From the NCBI GenBank assembly GCA_015350385.1, contig WNKI01000002.1, positions 5,533,008-5,597,007 of the forward strand: a stretch of 64,000 nt of DNA, read 5' to 3'. Shown here one piece after another: positions 39,415 through 50,395 of the stretch. Origin of the DNA: Aculops lycopersici (Eukaryota > Arthropoda > Arachnida > Trombidiformes > Eriophyidae). The stretch's first letter is position 1. Each line of letters begins with the position of its first letter. The translations under genes were made by a program, and so were the position numbers. The notes beneath the pieces are model-generated. The model saw only the letters and a program-made list of their open reading frames with translations. It had not been told where the DNA came from and made no database searches.

Positions 39415-41046
39415 ATGGAGTCCACTCTTAGCAAGGCAGCAAATCATTTCGCCGTTGATCTATTTCAATGTTACCTGAGGCGCCACGGCGACAAGTACAA
39501 AAATCTCCTTCTATGTCCCTACCTAATTTACCACTCGTTAGCCATGATGCTAGTAGGGGCTAAAGGTGATACGGCCCAGCAATTGCACAATCTATTGAGG
39601 ATACCCAAGCAAATACCACCTCCCAAACCCAGAGCTGGTGGATCTTCCTCTTGTGGGACGGGCAATGAAAGTGATGTTCCCCTGACTCGATCGCCATCCT
39701 CTTACCCAAGATCGCCCAGCCTTGCGTCATCCTTGTCTTCGTTATCTTCTATTGGTTCAACTCGTGGCTCGCGCCCTAGAACCAAACCCAAATCTGCTTG
39801 TCAGGTTCAGAATAAGAGCAAAGCAAACGATTGCAATAACTCTAATATCCCTGCTCCCCACAACGCTGAACAGAGTCTTGGCAGATCGAGATCACTGACA
39901 CCTGACGGAGCGGACGAGGCAAGGCATAGAGAGTTTTTATGGCTTACTGAACAACTTATCCACGGTAACCATGATTTTGTCCACTTGGCTAGCTTTATAT
40001 ACCTCGACAAGGGGACAAAGAGAACAGAACGGTACAAGAACGTGTTACGAGATTATTACGAGACTAAGCCGAAGAAAATTGACTTTGACAATGTGGATTT
40101 GATGGTTAAAACTATTAATGAGGATGTAGCTAGAACAACTGAAAACATATACAGTGAGATATTATCTCGTCAGGAGGCTCAAAAATTGGAAAAGTCCTAC
40201 ATGCTCCTGGTCAATGCTGTCTTCTTTAGAGGTTTCTGGTTAAGTAACTTCACTGACGTGAAGCGAGGCCCATTTTTGGCCATCAAGAACAATAACGTAA
40301 CATTAACGGATAAGAGTGCTAGTAAAAACCAAACTATTAGCACTACCACCAACGAAACAGTGGAGCATATTCAGGTAAACATGATGAGCAAATTGGATTA
40401 TCTCCCAATTATAAACGATGATCAGCTTGATGCTAGGATTATCATGATGCCCTTCGAGGCTAGTGACCTGCAAATGATTATAATCCTGCCAAATAACAGG
40501 ACCAGTGACTCGACCTATTTATGTTCCAAAATTTCCGCTCCCAAGTTGGACTCAATAATGGAATTGTATTCAAAGTCAAAGTGTAGAACTGTTAGGATTA
40601 GCATGCCAATATTTTGTATTGACTCTGGCAAGATAAGCCTCCAGTCTACGCTGGTCCAAATGGGAGCTAGCGACTTGTTTGACAAGAAGAAGGCCAACAT
40701 GAGCGGAGTTTGTGAGAACAAATCCGTTTGGTTGCATAAAATTTTGCACAGGTGTTTCATTATCTGCGACAATCGTGGTGCTATCACTAGCTCGTCCTCT
40801 GAGAAGGCTCGTAAGCGCCAATCAAAGGTGGAAAATGGAGGAGTACCAACAACAGGTCGCAAGGGTGTGGAGGAATTCACCGCCGACCACCCGTTTATGT
40901 ACATCATCGTCGACTCCGTCACTCGTACCATCCTACTGATTGGTCTCTACACTGACCCTGTGGAGACCTTGGAGGTGGTACATGAGAATCAGCTCAACCC
41001 AGAGGAGGCACATCAACTATTCACAGAAAGTGTTTACAAGACATAG
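39415..41046 (+). CDS. Intracellular-type serpin with Ser-rich insert and dibasic reactive loop
   Basis: A 543-residue single-exon ORF with no signal peptide. The serpin fold starts ANHFAVDLFQCYL. LLCPYLIYHSLAMMLVGAKGDTAQQL follows as helices B-D. A ~100-residue Ser/Arg/Pro-rich insertion then follows helix D before HREFLWLTEQL. LVNAVFFRGFWLSNF, MPFEASDLQMIIILPN and the C-terminal signature FTADHPFMYIIVDSVTRTILLIG are present. The hinge and loop read DNRGAITSSSSEKARKRQSK, with small residues in the hinge (compatible with inhibition) and a Lys/Arg cluster where P1 should be. That suggests a trypsin-like or proprotein-convertase target (inference). Length exceeds a normal serpin (~380-400) because of the insertion. 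Confidence 0.88.
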   Translation: MESTLSKAANHFAVDLFQCYLRRHGDKYKNLLLCPYLIYHSLAMMLVGAKGDTAQQLHNLLRIPKQIPPPKPRAGGSSSCGTGNESDVPLTRSPSSYPRSPSLASSLSSLSSIGSTRGSRPRTKPKSACQVQNKSKANDCNNSNIPAPHNAEQSLGRSRSLTPDGADEARHREFLWLTEQLIHGNHDFVHLASFIYLDKGTKRTERYKNVLRDYYETKPKKIDFDNVDLMVKTINEDVARTTENIYSEILSRQEAQKLEKSYMLLVNAVFFRGFWLSNFTDVKRGPFLAIKNNNVTLTDKSASKNQTISTTTNETVEHIQVNMMSKLDYLPIINDDQLDARIIMMPFEASDLQMIIILPNNRTSDSTYLCSKISAPKLDSIMELYSKSKCRTVRISMPIFCIDSGKISLQSTLVQMGASDLFDKKKANMSGVCENKSVWLHKILHRCFIICDNRGAITSSSSEKARKRQSKVENGGVPTTGRKGVEEFTADHPFMYIIVDSVTRTILLIGLYTDPVETLEVVHENQLNPEEAHQLFTESVYKT

Positions 41047-41362
41047 GGTCAACCTATAGAGTTGATTGGATATTTTGTTGAATTGAATTTCAAATGTATC
41101 AAAAAAGAATGAAACAAATCAGACGATAGAGAATGTGAACAAAGCGTCGGCCTAAATGTTTGTGTTTTTTTATTTTCCACCTGTTGTCGCTTATGCGTCA
41201 CCTTGATTGATTGCACATCTTGTCCCTCTGCAGCCGTTGCAAGCTAGTTATCGCTTCGTCCCTCTACGGCCACCCGTTTCTATCCTCCTTGCCCTGTCTC
41301 TCGTTTCGCCGTCGCTTTTCTATCCTACCTCTCCCCTCAAGCTCAGTCATTTGGTGACCAGC

Positions 41363-42965
41363 CTAATGGCGCTCGACATCCTGGGTGGCCAAGTCGCTTA
41401 GTCGCTTGTGGGCTGCCTCAACGGCGGCACTAACTCCGCTGGCCACATCGTTCTTGTCCAACACGTGCAGTCCATAGATGGCCGCTCCCGAGGGCGAGCT
41501 CACTTGGTCGCGAAGCTCGGCGGGGTGCTTGCCCGATTCTAGCATGGTTTGAGCGGCGCACTGGGCAGTCTTCGAGGCGAACCGGATGGCCTGCGCTCGC
41601 GACAATCCCATCTTGGTGGCTCCATCAGCTAGGGCGTTGATGAAGTAATAGGCGAAGGCCAAACCTGAGCCGCCTGCGGCACAGGCGGCGTCCATTTGGG
41701 CGGCCGGAACCATCTCAAGTTGGGCAATTTGACTGAGCAATTGCCTCAGGGGAGGCGATAGTTTCTTGCTATCTGGCTCGCAATCGATGGCACAGATACC
41801 CAAGCCGTGGCCAACGGCAGTGTTCATCATAACCCTGTGCATCTCAACAACATACCTGTTGGACGATTCGGGATTCAATAGGCAGGCGCGGATTTGGCTC
41901 AAGCTAATGCCGCTGACCAAAGACAAAATGTAAATTGGGTGGCGCTGGTGGGGGATGTAGTTGGTGGTGATTGGATGTGGCCTTGCGCCGCCCAACTTGT
42001 AACAATGCTTCACGACGTGGCCGTGGAAGCAAAGGAACACAATGTCGCAGTCGTATCGGCCAAAGATGTCGTAGTTTCGCTTGGTCACCCGACAACCGAG
42101 AGCCTTGAATCTCTCCAATCCTCGACTCGACGGTGCGGCCACGTGGATCCTAGATGGTGAAATTTTAGCTGTTTATGATGCGTCAGTTTGATCAATGATA
42201 GGTAAGAGGGAGAGTTTTTGTGGTTAGTTTTCAATGTCAATTCAATGATAATATTATTTTTAGGTGGAATTATTCTAGTCAGTCCAAGTGAAAACTCGAG
42301 CTGCTAGCTGAACTCGCACGCAACAAGTTGTTACACTCGAGCGATAGCAAAGTCAACTCAACACAATCCACTAGATACTTACCGTAATGAATCAGCCCAT
42401 TAACTGTAGACTCGGCCATCTTACCTGCGCCCAAGAATCCTATCTTGGCGGTAGTCAGGTCTAGCTCGCCCAAACGCATACGCTTCCTTCGCGACCCCTT
42501 GCCGCCCTCCTCCTTCTTGCGCTCCTCTCGTGCACTTGACGCCGGCGACGGCGATCGACTGGATCCATGCACCGATCGGTGAGTGGTGTCCGACTTTTGC
42601 GACTTCGCACTCACCGACTTGGCGGACGAGGCTCCCGCTGTCTCGGTGCCAGAAGTGGCGGCGGTGCTGCCCGCTGCTGTTGCCGAGGCGGCCGATGGTT
42701 GAGCGCTTGGCGACGAGCCCATGTTAGTGCTCACTCCAGCTCCCGAGGCTGCTGGAGCCTCGGACTCGGCGGCGGCTCCCGCGGCGGTGGCTTCCGACTC
42801 AGCTGGCGTTGTGCTTCCACCGGCGCCACCCTCACTAGGGCCACCGACGAGAGCGGCGTTGCTTGATGGAGTTGCAGTGGATCCACCGGTGGGCGTGGTG
42901 GCGGCGTCCGAGGCAGACGTCTGTTGCGAGGCGGAGGCCTCTTTCTCGGACGGCTGCTCGCTCAT
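41363..42965 (-). CDS. Pyrroline-5-carboxylate reductase-like protein A, long Ala/Ser-rich N-terminus
   Basis: Two exons: 42965-42383 and 42168-41363, with donor G|GTAAGT, acceptor AAACAG, phase 1 and a 214-base intron. The product is 462 residues. Residues 1-165 are Ser/Ala/Thr/Gly/Glu low complexity ending in a basic patch (KGSRRKRMRL). Then comes the Rossmann start AKIGFLGAGKMAES. The splice joins HYAKISPSRIHVAAPSSRGL, matching the neighbouring paralogue. The C-terminal P5CR domain has GGSGLAFAYYF, KMGLSRAQA, and SSPSGAAIYGLHVL where P5C reductases have SSPGGATI-AL. The substrate-contacting Thr is Ala and one Gly is Ser. Proline synthesis activity is therefore doubtful. Confidence 0.85.
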
Positions 42966-43546
42966 GATCTTGGTGATGGTTGTTTTAATCTCTTGCTTTT
43001 GGTTAGATTAGATTTATCCGGTCAGTGGTAACAATAGTGATCTTGATAATAATGATAATATGATCCTTATTTTAAATTGTGGTTTAATAACAGATGCAGC
43101 ACACCGTCTGTCAAATTTAATAAATTTCCTCTGAGAGCAACACAAAAACAAGTGGGCGCTTGGGCTGCAGGTTTTTGCGAGAGTCGCTATGTGCCCTTCA
43201 GCGAAGGCACTGATTGAGTGGAAAAAATACTTGAAACCTATTGCGCTTACACAAATAACGGATAGCGCATCTTTTTTCCCGCTTTACTTCAGTAACTGTT
43301 GCGCTACTACAACAACCACCTGTTGCTCATTTTTTTCAGTTGTCCAGTCGATTCGCGAATCCAGTGCAATCGTCTGTCACTCGCTCATAGATACGAGCCG
43401 AAGATTTTACATTGTTGTTTGCCAGACACTGGACTGTTACGAGGTTATCACTAATAAAAGGTCACAGGTAACATTCCATAACCAGCTAACAGACTAAAAG
43501 GACACCTGGGAGATTATATTAAACCAAATATTAAACAACTAGCTCC
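42966..43546. promoter_or_regulatory. Shared divergent promoter of the two P5CR-like genes
   Basis: A 581-bp interval between the start codons of two head-to-head paralogues. An AT-rich part (43030-43130) adjoins a CT/TTT-rich part (43260-43345). No ORF or RNA gene. Co-regulation of the pair is inferred from the arrangement only. Confidence 0.5.
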
Positions 43547-44551
43547 ATGAGCAGCAAGCAAGGCTCAAAGGCTGGTGGCAGCAGCGCCAAGAGGTCGTCG
43601 TCTCACGGGGGAGCCACACAGCGCGGCGCTAGTGCCGGCCCCTCGGGTCCGAGGCACAGGAAGTTGGGTCAGCTAAAGTTGGAGGACGCAAAGATTGGAA
43701 TCATAGGCGCAGGTAAGATTGCCGACGCTTTGGTTCAGGGCTTCATTAATTACGGAAAGATTTCCGCAAGTAAGATTCACGTTTCCGCTCCGTCGGCCAA
43801 GAATTTGGAGAACTTCAAAAACTACGGCTGCCATGTAACCAAGCGAAACATTGACATCTTTGGCCGCTACGATTGCGACATTATCTTTGTTTGTGTCCAC
43901 GGATCTGTGGTTCGCAGGTGCTTCAAGGAGGGAGGCCTGAGGCCAGCGGCCCTGTGCACCAATTACGTGCCCTACATGCGCCACCCACTCTACATTGTGT
44001 CCCTGGTTACAGGTGCCACCGTAGACGAGCTCAAACAAACTCTAATCAACCCGGACCATCCCGAGAAGTACCTCATCGAGGCCCATCGAGTTATGGTCAA
44101 CACGGCCGCCATGTACGGATTGGGCTTGTGCGCCATCGACTGCGAACCGGACAGCAAGAAAATATCGCCCTGCCTGAGAACCCTACTCTCCTCCGTGGGT
44201 AAGCTAGAGTATGTGCCCGAGAGTCAAATGGACGCTGCCTGTGCCATTGGTGGCTCAGGTCTCGCCTTCTCCTACTTCTTCATTGGCGCCCTAATTGACG
44301 GCGCCTTTAAAATGGGCCTCTCGCGCCAAATTGCCGGTCGCTTCGCCGCCAAAACCCTACTTAGTGCGGCCCAAACCCAACTCGAGTCCGGCAAGCACCC
44401 AGGTGCTCTGAAGGACGACGTGTGCGTCGCTTCGGGTGCCGCCGTCTATGGGCTGGCCGCGCTGGACAAGGCCGATGTGAACGCAATGGTTGTGGCCGCC
44501 GTCGAGGCCGCCTTCAAGCGGGGCGCCGAGCTAGCCGAACCGGGCCGATGA
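43547..44551 (+). CDS. Pyrroline-5-carboxylate reductase-like protein B
   Basis: A 334-residue single-exon ORF. A ~40-residue Ser/Gly/Arg-rich start is followed by AKIGIIGAGKIADALVQGF (NADPH-binding Rossmann fold), NYGKISASKIHVSAPSAKNL and IFGRYDCDIIFVCVHGSVV. HRVMVNTAAMYG stands in place of the RxMPNTP motif. AIGGSGLAFSYFFIGALIDG, FKMGLSRQIAGRFAAKTLL and VASGAAVYGLAALDK complete the domain. The Pro of MPNTP, the Pro of GSGPAY and the Gly-Thr of SPGGAT are all replaced. The fold should form the P5CR oligomer, but catalysis is questionable. The intron present in paralogue A is absent at the same place, so B lost it or A gained it. Confidence 0.88.
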   Translation: MSSKQGSKAGGSSAKRSSSHGGATQRGASAGPSGPRHRKLGQLKLEDAKIGIIGAGKIADALVQGFINYGKISASKIHVSAPSAKNLENFKNYGCHVTKRNIDIFGRYDCDIIFVCVHGSVVRRCFKEGGLRPAALCTNYVPYMRHPLYIVSLVTGATVDELKQTLINPDHPEKYLIEAHRVMVNTAAMYGLGLCAIDCEPDSKKISPCLRTLLSSVGKLEYVPESQMDAACAIGGSGLAFSYFFIGALIDGAFKMGLSRQIAGRFAAKTLLSAAQTQLESGKHPGALKDDVCVASGAAVYGLAALDKADVNAMVVAAVEAAFKRGAELAEPGR

Positions 44552-44960
44552 AGCGAGGCGAGGGCAGTTGATCAGGGGACAAGCGAGCAAAAGCAGGCTA
44601 GTCAAGTGGGTCACTCGTATCAATTTATTGCTTCCAGGCGAAAGAAGCAACGAGAACGAGAGGCGAACGGAAAGGAGCAACCCGGTCCAGGTAAGAATTA
44701 GTGAGATCATCACTATCAACACCTGATTGGGTGGCGGCAACTCTAACTAGGAACTAAACTATGACTTGTGATATCAACAAGATGGCAGCGTGAAATCAAC
44801 AAAATCAATCATAGCAACAGGTGGAATTGTTTAGGTGACCAATAAAAAGGAAAGTGGCGAGTTTTTAGAGCAGGTAAAATAATCATTTGATTGTTTATTA
44901 TTTTCATTGTATTTATTATTCCTCAGACACCTTTTTTGCTCATCTTACTTTTTCTCATAA
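44552..44960. other. Spacer between convergent P5CR-like B and the HLH gene
   Basis: A 409-bp tail-to-tail interval. A TTTATT (AATAAA on the minus strand) near 44919 can serve the HLH gene, and an AATAAA at 44842-44847 the P5CR-like gene. No ORF of note. Confidence 0.5.
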
Positions 44961-47900
44961 TTAATACTTATTTGAATTGTTATTATTGTTATAATTGGTG
45001 ATCATGCTAGAGCAGCTTAAGCTTGCGGTAGTTTTGCAATCATTTGAGGTTTTAGTTGAATTGATGTTGCCGTTGTTGTTATTTATGTCTGTGTTGATCG
45101 GTACGCTAGGCGTCGCTGATCTAACCGGAACTCGGGCTGGTCTTGTTAGTGCATTCATAACAACAGGTGGTTGTAATGCTGGCTGTAGCCTGGTCGCCTG
45201 TGGCTGAGGGTTAGTTTGTTTGTTCTGCTTAAGCACCATTTTAGTGACCAGATTCATGATGTGCTTTGAGTTAAGCTCAGTGGCATCGTTGGTTCCGAGG
45301 ATATCTAATTAAATTGAGTAACGAGAGAAGAAGGGCGATGAGTTAGTAAGTTTTTCTCGTTGTTATGGTTGTTTGTGTTTCTGTTATACATTCTAACGAC
45401 AGGTGGAGTTGCGAGTTGACATTTCTCTCTCTCTCTCTCTCTCTTTCTCTATCTCTCTCTCTCTCATACTCTTGCCACAAATGGTGCGCTTCTATAATTA
45501 GATTCGGCAAGGATGGTGCGCGAGAGTTAGTCAGCAAGCCAGAAGCTGATTGGTGAGTTGGTGGGTTGGTTAACTAGCTGGTGGTAGTTGTCAACCTCTT
45601 GAGCTTGACTTATTAGATTGCCACTTGAAAGCGAGTTACTGATAGACGGAAAGAGCGAGCGATAGACTCGAGTTCAGCGGGAGGAGCGAACTCGATGTTG
45701 GCCTATGATGAGAAAAGGCAACCGCAATCAGGTGGAACAGCCACAGGTTGTTAGCTAATGCTCGCTAGGAGGATGAGCAGGTAAGCAGTTGAGAAACTGA
45801 ACTAAACGACAACGACGACGGAGACGACGACAAATGAGCGACTAATTGGCAACAACACCTGTCCACACGCTGCGCTGTCTCATGCAAGTGCCTTTGTTGC
45901 TGTTCCTGTCGCTGTTGTTACTTCTACCGCCGCAACCGCAATCGCAACCACCACCGATCGTCGTCTCCAATCCTTTTATGTGCAAAGATCGGCGCGCGTT
46001 CCGTCACCTTTCTTTCAAATTGGTTGCGCAGGTGAGAGCCGCGCAACTAAGACTGACGTCGCCGATGAGTCTGCTGCTGTGTAATGAGACTCATGTCGTT
46101 TAGTATGAAAACAGCAGCAGTCATAGCCACGGCCACTTGTTAGATTAAATCAAATTAATCAATACGAGTGCTCTCAGCTGTCGGAGTTCCTCCTGGCGGC
46201 CGTCAGAGATTTTCTTGTAATTGAAACTGCTAAGCTCAAAATTGAGACCAGAAGCCACCATAAACATAACAAAGCGACACTAATTGGCCCGAGCGGATTG
46301 CTACCTGTTTTGGCTAGCTTTGCTTCAGGTAGCTAGCCGACTGTCGCAATCCAATAAGGTACACTATTGCGTATCGGTTAGTTGACGTCGGTGTCGTGGT
46401 CGCTTGTAAAAATTGTCAAGTTTCAATTTGAGCTGACGAGCTGCAGGTTTGAAATTGAGAGAAAGACTTTTGAGGAGAAAATCGTGGATGTGAGGAGATA
46501 AGAAGCCAGCAGGTGAGGACGGGGACGAGTTGAGGTGGTGATCTGGCGCACACCTGTGTTTGTGTCTGTGTGTGCGTGCCTTAGAGCTAGACAGACAGAA
46601 ACTAAAAGGATGGCAAATTTGCGTTGGCGCGACCGAATTGCATTCAATAATGAGAGCGACAGGCCAAAATGTCTGTAGGTGGCAGTGTGATGGCCGCCAA
46701 CAACTAATGTCCGAATGTGATCTTTTTGAGGCGGCTACAGTTAGCCTAGAGCATATGCGACATAAGCAGAAATAAAACTTGGCTTAAATCCACTGCGGCC
46801 GTCGTGTGTCGCCTCGGCCGCTCGCTTGTTCGTTTGCCGCCAACTCGCTCACCTGTTCGACGCACTTAATTGGCGCCAGCTGCTTGACGAGCCCAAACCT
46901 TATGGCTGCGCCGATGATCAATGTCAAGCTGACGCTGCGAGCTCGCGCAATCGCACTGCGCCTTCCACCTGACCACCAGAGGACTTTGGTCTTGTGTTGG
47001 CAAACCGGCGCCAGTTGAGCCTCACAACATCCACCTCGGCGTCGGCGCTATCGTCGTCGTGGTCGCTGTTGAGCCTGTGCTGAGCGGACGGGTCACTGGC
47101 GCCATATGGCGCATCCTGCAACATGGTCTCTCCAGGTGGAGTGCAGGTGATAACGGCATTGGCAGTGGCAACGGCTGCGGCCGCGGCCGTTTCACTTGTG
47201 TCCACAGGCACCAAAGCAGAAACCATCTGCCCCCCTGTGCCAACAAAGTGGCGCCCAATCGAGAGTCTTGCGTTGTGTTCGCGGGTGATCAGCTGTTGTT
47301 GTTGTGCAACCACTTGACTGCGAGCCACACACACAAATACGCTAACAAACACTAATGACCTTTTCCGGTAACAACAGCGACAGAGCATTGCGGGCACCCA
47401 AGCGAACGAGTCACCTGTCATTGTTGCGCTACTCAGCCAGCATCTATGGCAACCACCACGTTAGATGGGACTCACAGGTGATTGGGGCACTTTACCGGAA
47501 CTTGGCGCAAGATTGTGTTTCCGGTGCCACGTTGGACCCGCCTGCGAACCGCCTGGGCACGTGTTCGCGTTCTGGCGGCCAAATCGGCCGAGTTTCACCT
47601 GGGCCCATCATGTTTGCAAGTGCCCCGAGCGACCGGCCAGCCAGTCTTGGGTGCTGGGGGCCAACTCAGCCGGCAACTCAACAAATGTCCAACCACCTAT
47701 CTCCTCGCCACTTCCATATATGCAGTTCGTCAGATAACCTTGCAGCCTCCATTCGCGGCCATCACTGGAACTCACGACAGGGAAAACGCGAAAACAAAAT
47801 CGGCGACTGTGTGCATCCGAGAGTCCAGATTTGCGTGGGCTTCCCAAATGGCCGCTTAGTTTTAGAATTCGGCCAGTTTGGTGGCCGCTTATTTGCAAAG

Positions 47901-50092
47901 GCGAAGGCAGAGGCGAGGACTCATTTTGTCGCATGGCCACCACCACCACCACCACCAGCGGCGGCGGCGGCCACCACTAGTTGGCTATGACCATTACGAT
48001 GCATACGGAGGCGGCTCTTGCCATTGCTGCGACGAGGACTCCTACAGGTCGCTCTGGTTGTAGAGTAAGCATATGAAGGCGCGACATTACACGATGACGA
48101 CGATGCCAAGGCGTAAGTTGCTGCGTTCAATTTGTTTGGCGAGCTAGCTCTGTGCAGTAGACTAAAATGGTCTCCGCTGTGTGGGCTGTCGTGGTTGCCG
48201 TTGCCGCCGTCCACGATGCCGATAAAGAAATTGGAGCTTCTTCTTTAGCTTCCTCAACTTCGCTCGCTGACTTTGTGCACATGTTTTGGTCTGCGGCAGA
48301 AATAGGAAGACCTTGCTCGTCGGCGCTGGCTACAGGTGGTTTGCGCACAAGTTGAATGGGAAAAGCAGATAGCAGCGCAAGTTGGGCGCTCAATTGGGCG
48401 CCTAAACGTCAATAACATCAATACATGAGAGAGAGAGGGAGGCAACTAGCAGGCACTTGAGATTTGAAGGCAACCGATGGGACTGCAATTGAAAACAGCT
48501 GACTAACTCGAGTGCCCGATTAAGGTGTCAGCTGCTCGCTTGCTGTCTGGTCGCCCTCTGGCTTGTTTTTTCTGGCTTGCAAAGTAAAGAGAGTCGACAG
48601 AGCGAGCGACTAACTTTTGCCTAGCCACTCACTCCCTGACTCATTCAAGCAGGTGAGGCAACCATAGCAACATGGCACGACGGTGAGTGTTCTATTCGTT
48701 GGTTAATAAAGTGAGCTAAGCAATCGACAGAAGGAGAGAGAGATCCATATGCAGCACGGCAACCACCTGTCAGCGCCATGTCTAGCATATCGCCGGCCAG
48801 CCCGGTGGCGCCACTCGCCGCAGCGGCACTTGGCGCGCGCAGGTGGGCGTGACACGAGCGATTAGATGCAGTGATCGCGTCAAGTGACCACCACTAGAAG
48901 CAGCAGCAGCACCACCAAAAACAACAACGAAAACATCGAGTAGGATCTTCGTCGTTTATTAGTTTAGCGGAGCGACTCTTCGTCGTTGGTCTAGTGATGG
49001 CAGTAGAGGTTGTAGCTAGCTAGCATTACGCAACTGAAGGCAGGAGGTGGCCCACACTTCTCGCTCACCTGTTGCTAAAATCTCGCGGCAATTCAAAATA
49101 TATATATATATATATATATATTAGTCGCGACTCGCGAGTCGCGACTTGCGTGGTGAGGCGGAGGTGGCGTGCAGCTCGTGTCGCTATTGCCACTGATGCT
49201 GCTGTTGCTGCAAGAGTCAACTATGAATCTGCCCACAAGTACAAGTGCAAATACACAAGTTAAGCTTGTAGATCTTGTATCTTGTGCTTGCTTGTCTATC
49301 TATGTTGTTGTGTAGTTTAGTGAAACTCAATTCAGGTAGGCAGATGGATTTGGACTCGCGCGGAGGCGCCAATTGCGTTACAGCTGCTGCTACTGCTGTT
49401 GCTACTCATGTCGCCGAGCGAGTCTCAAGTGAGCAGCCGCAATGGCGGGCGTACAGGTGAGCCCGCGACTTGGCAATTTGCATCTGCACTCACCGACTCG
49501 CAAGCAAAATGCAGCAGGACAACAACAACAACAATGAAGAGCAACGGACGACATTCAAGATCAAATTGACCCCGCCTCCTCCTACATGTTCGTGAGACCA
49601 GCGAGCAGGCCAGCAGCTTGTTGTTGGGCGCCCGAATGTTCCATCTGCCGGCCAATTGGAGTGCAGAGGCGGCGACTCTAGTGGCAGCTTGACCACCACC
49701 ACCACTGGCCTCATCCTTGCGCCGCTGTCGAGGCAGAAGCGACGCAACAGGTGCGAGCGACGCGCGCACAACCTGTGCCTCCTCCTCCTCCTCCTCTCCC
49801 TTCGCTTCCACCAAGCGGGCAACTGTCGATATAATCGCTTAGCGCTCGTCGATTCGCCATTCAGTTTAGCTATTTAACGTGAGCGACCTGGAAGCGGCCG
49901 CCTACTTACTGGTCAGCTGCTTTAGTGCAAGTTGCTCTTGATGGCGTTAGCGCACCGGTCAGGTGCAGGCGGCGGCAGTAGCGAGCAGATGCACACCGCG
50001 ACACGCAAGTGCATGCAGGTCCAGTTATTTTTGCGAACAGGTGGACCTGGCAGCTCGGCGGCGCACAAAGTCATCTGGCTTCTTTCTTTCCT

Positions 50093-50138
<46 letters not shown>

Positions 50139-50358
50139 ACTACTACTACGTACGTACGTCGTCGTCGTCGTCGTCGTACGTACCGTACCGTACCGTACCG
50201 TACCGTACGTACCGTACGTACGTACGTACGTACGTACGTAACGTTAACGTACGTNNNNNNNNNNNNNNNNNNNNTTTAGTTTCGTACGAACGTAGGTACG
50301 GTACGTCGACGACGTCGTCGGCGGCGACAACGTACTACTCTCGTCGTCTTCTTTCTTC

Positions 50359-50395
<37 letters not shown>

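Noticed and set aside
47355..47990. 211-codon plus-strand ORF in the HLH-gene intron
   Set aside because: GC-rich DNA with overlapping open frames on both strands. The translation is low in structure and matches no family.
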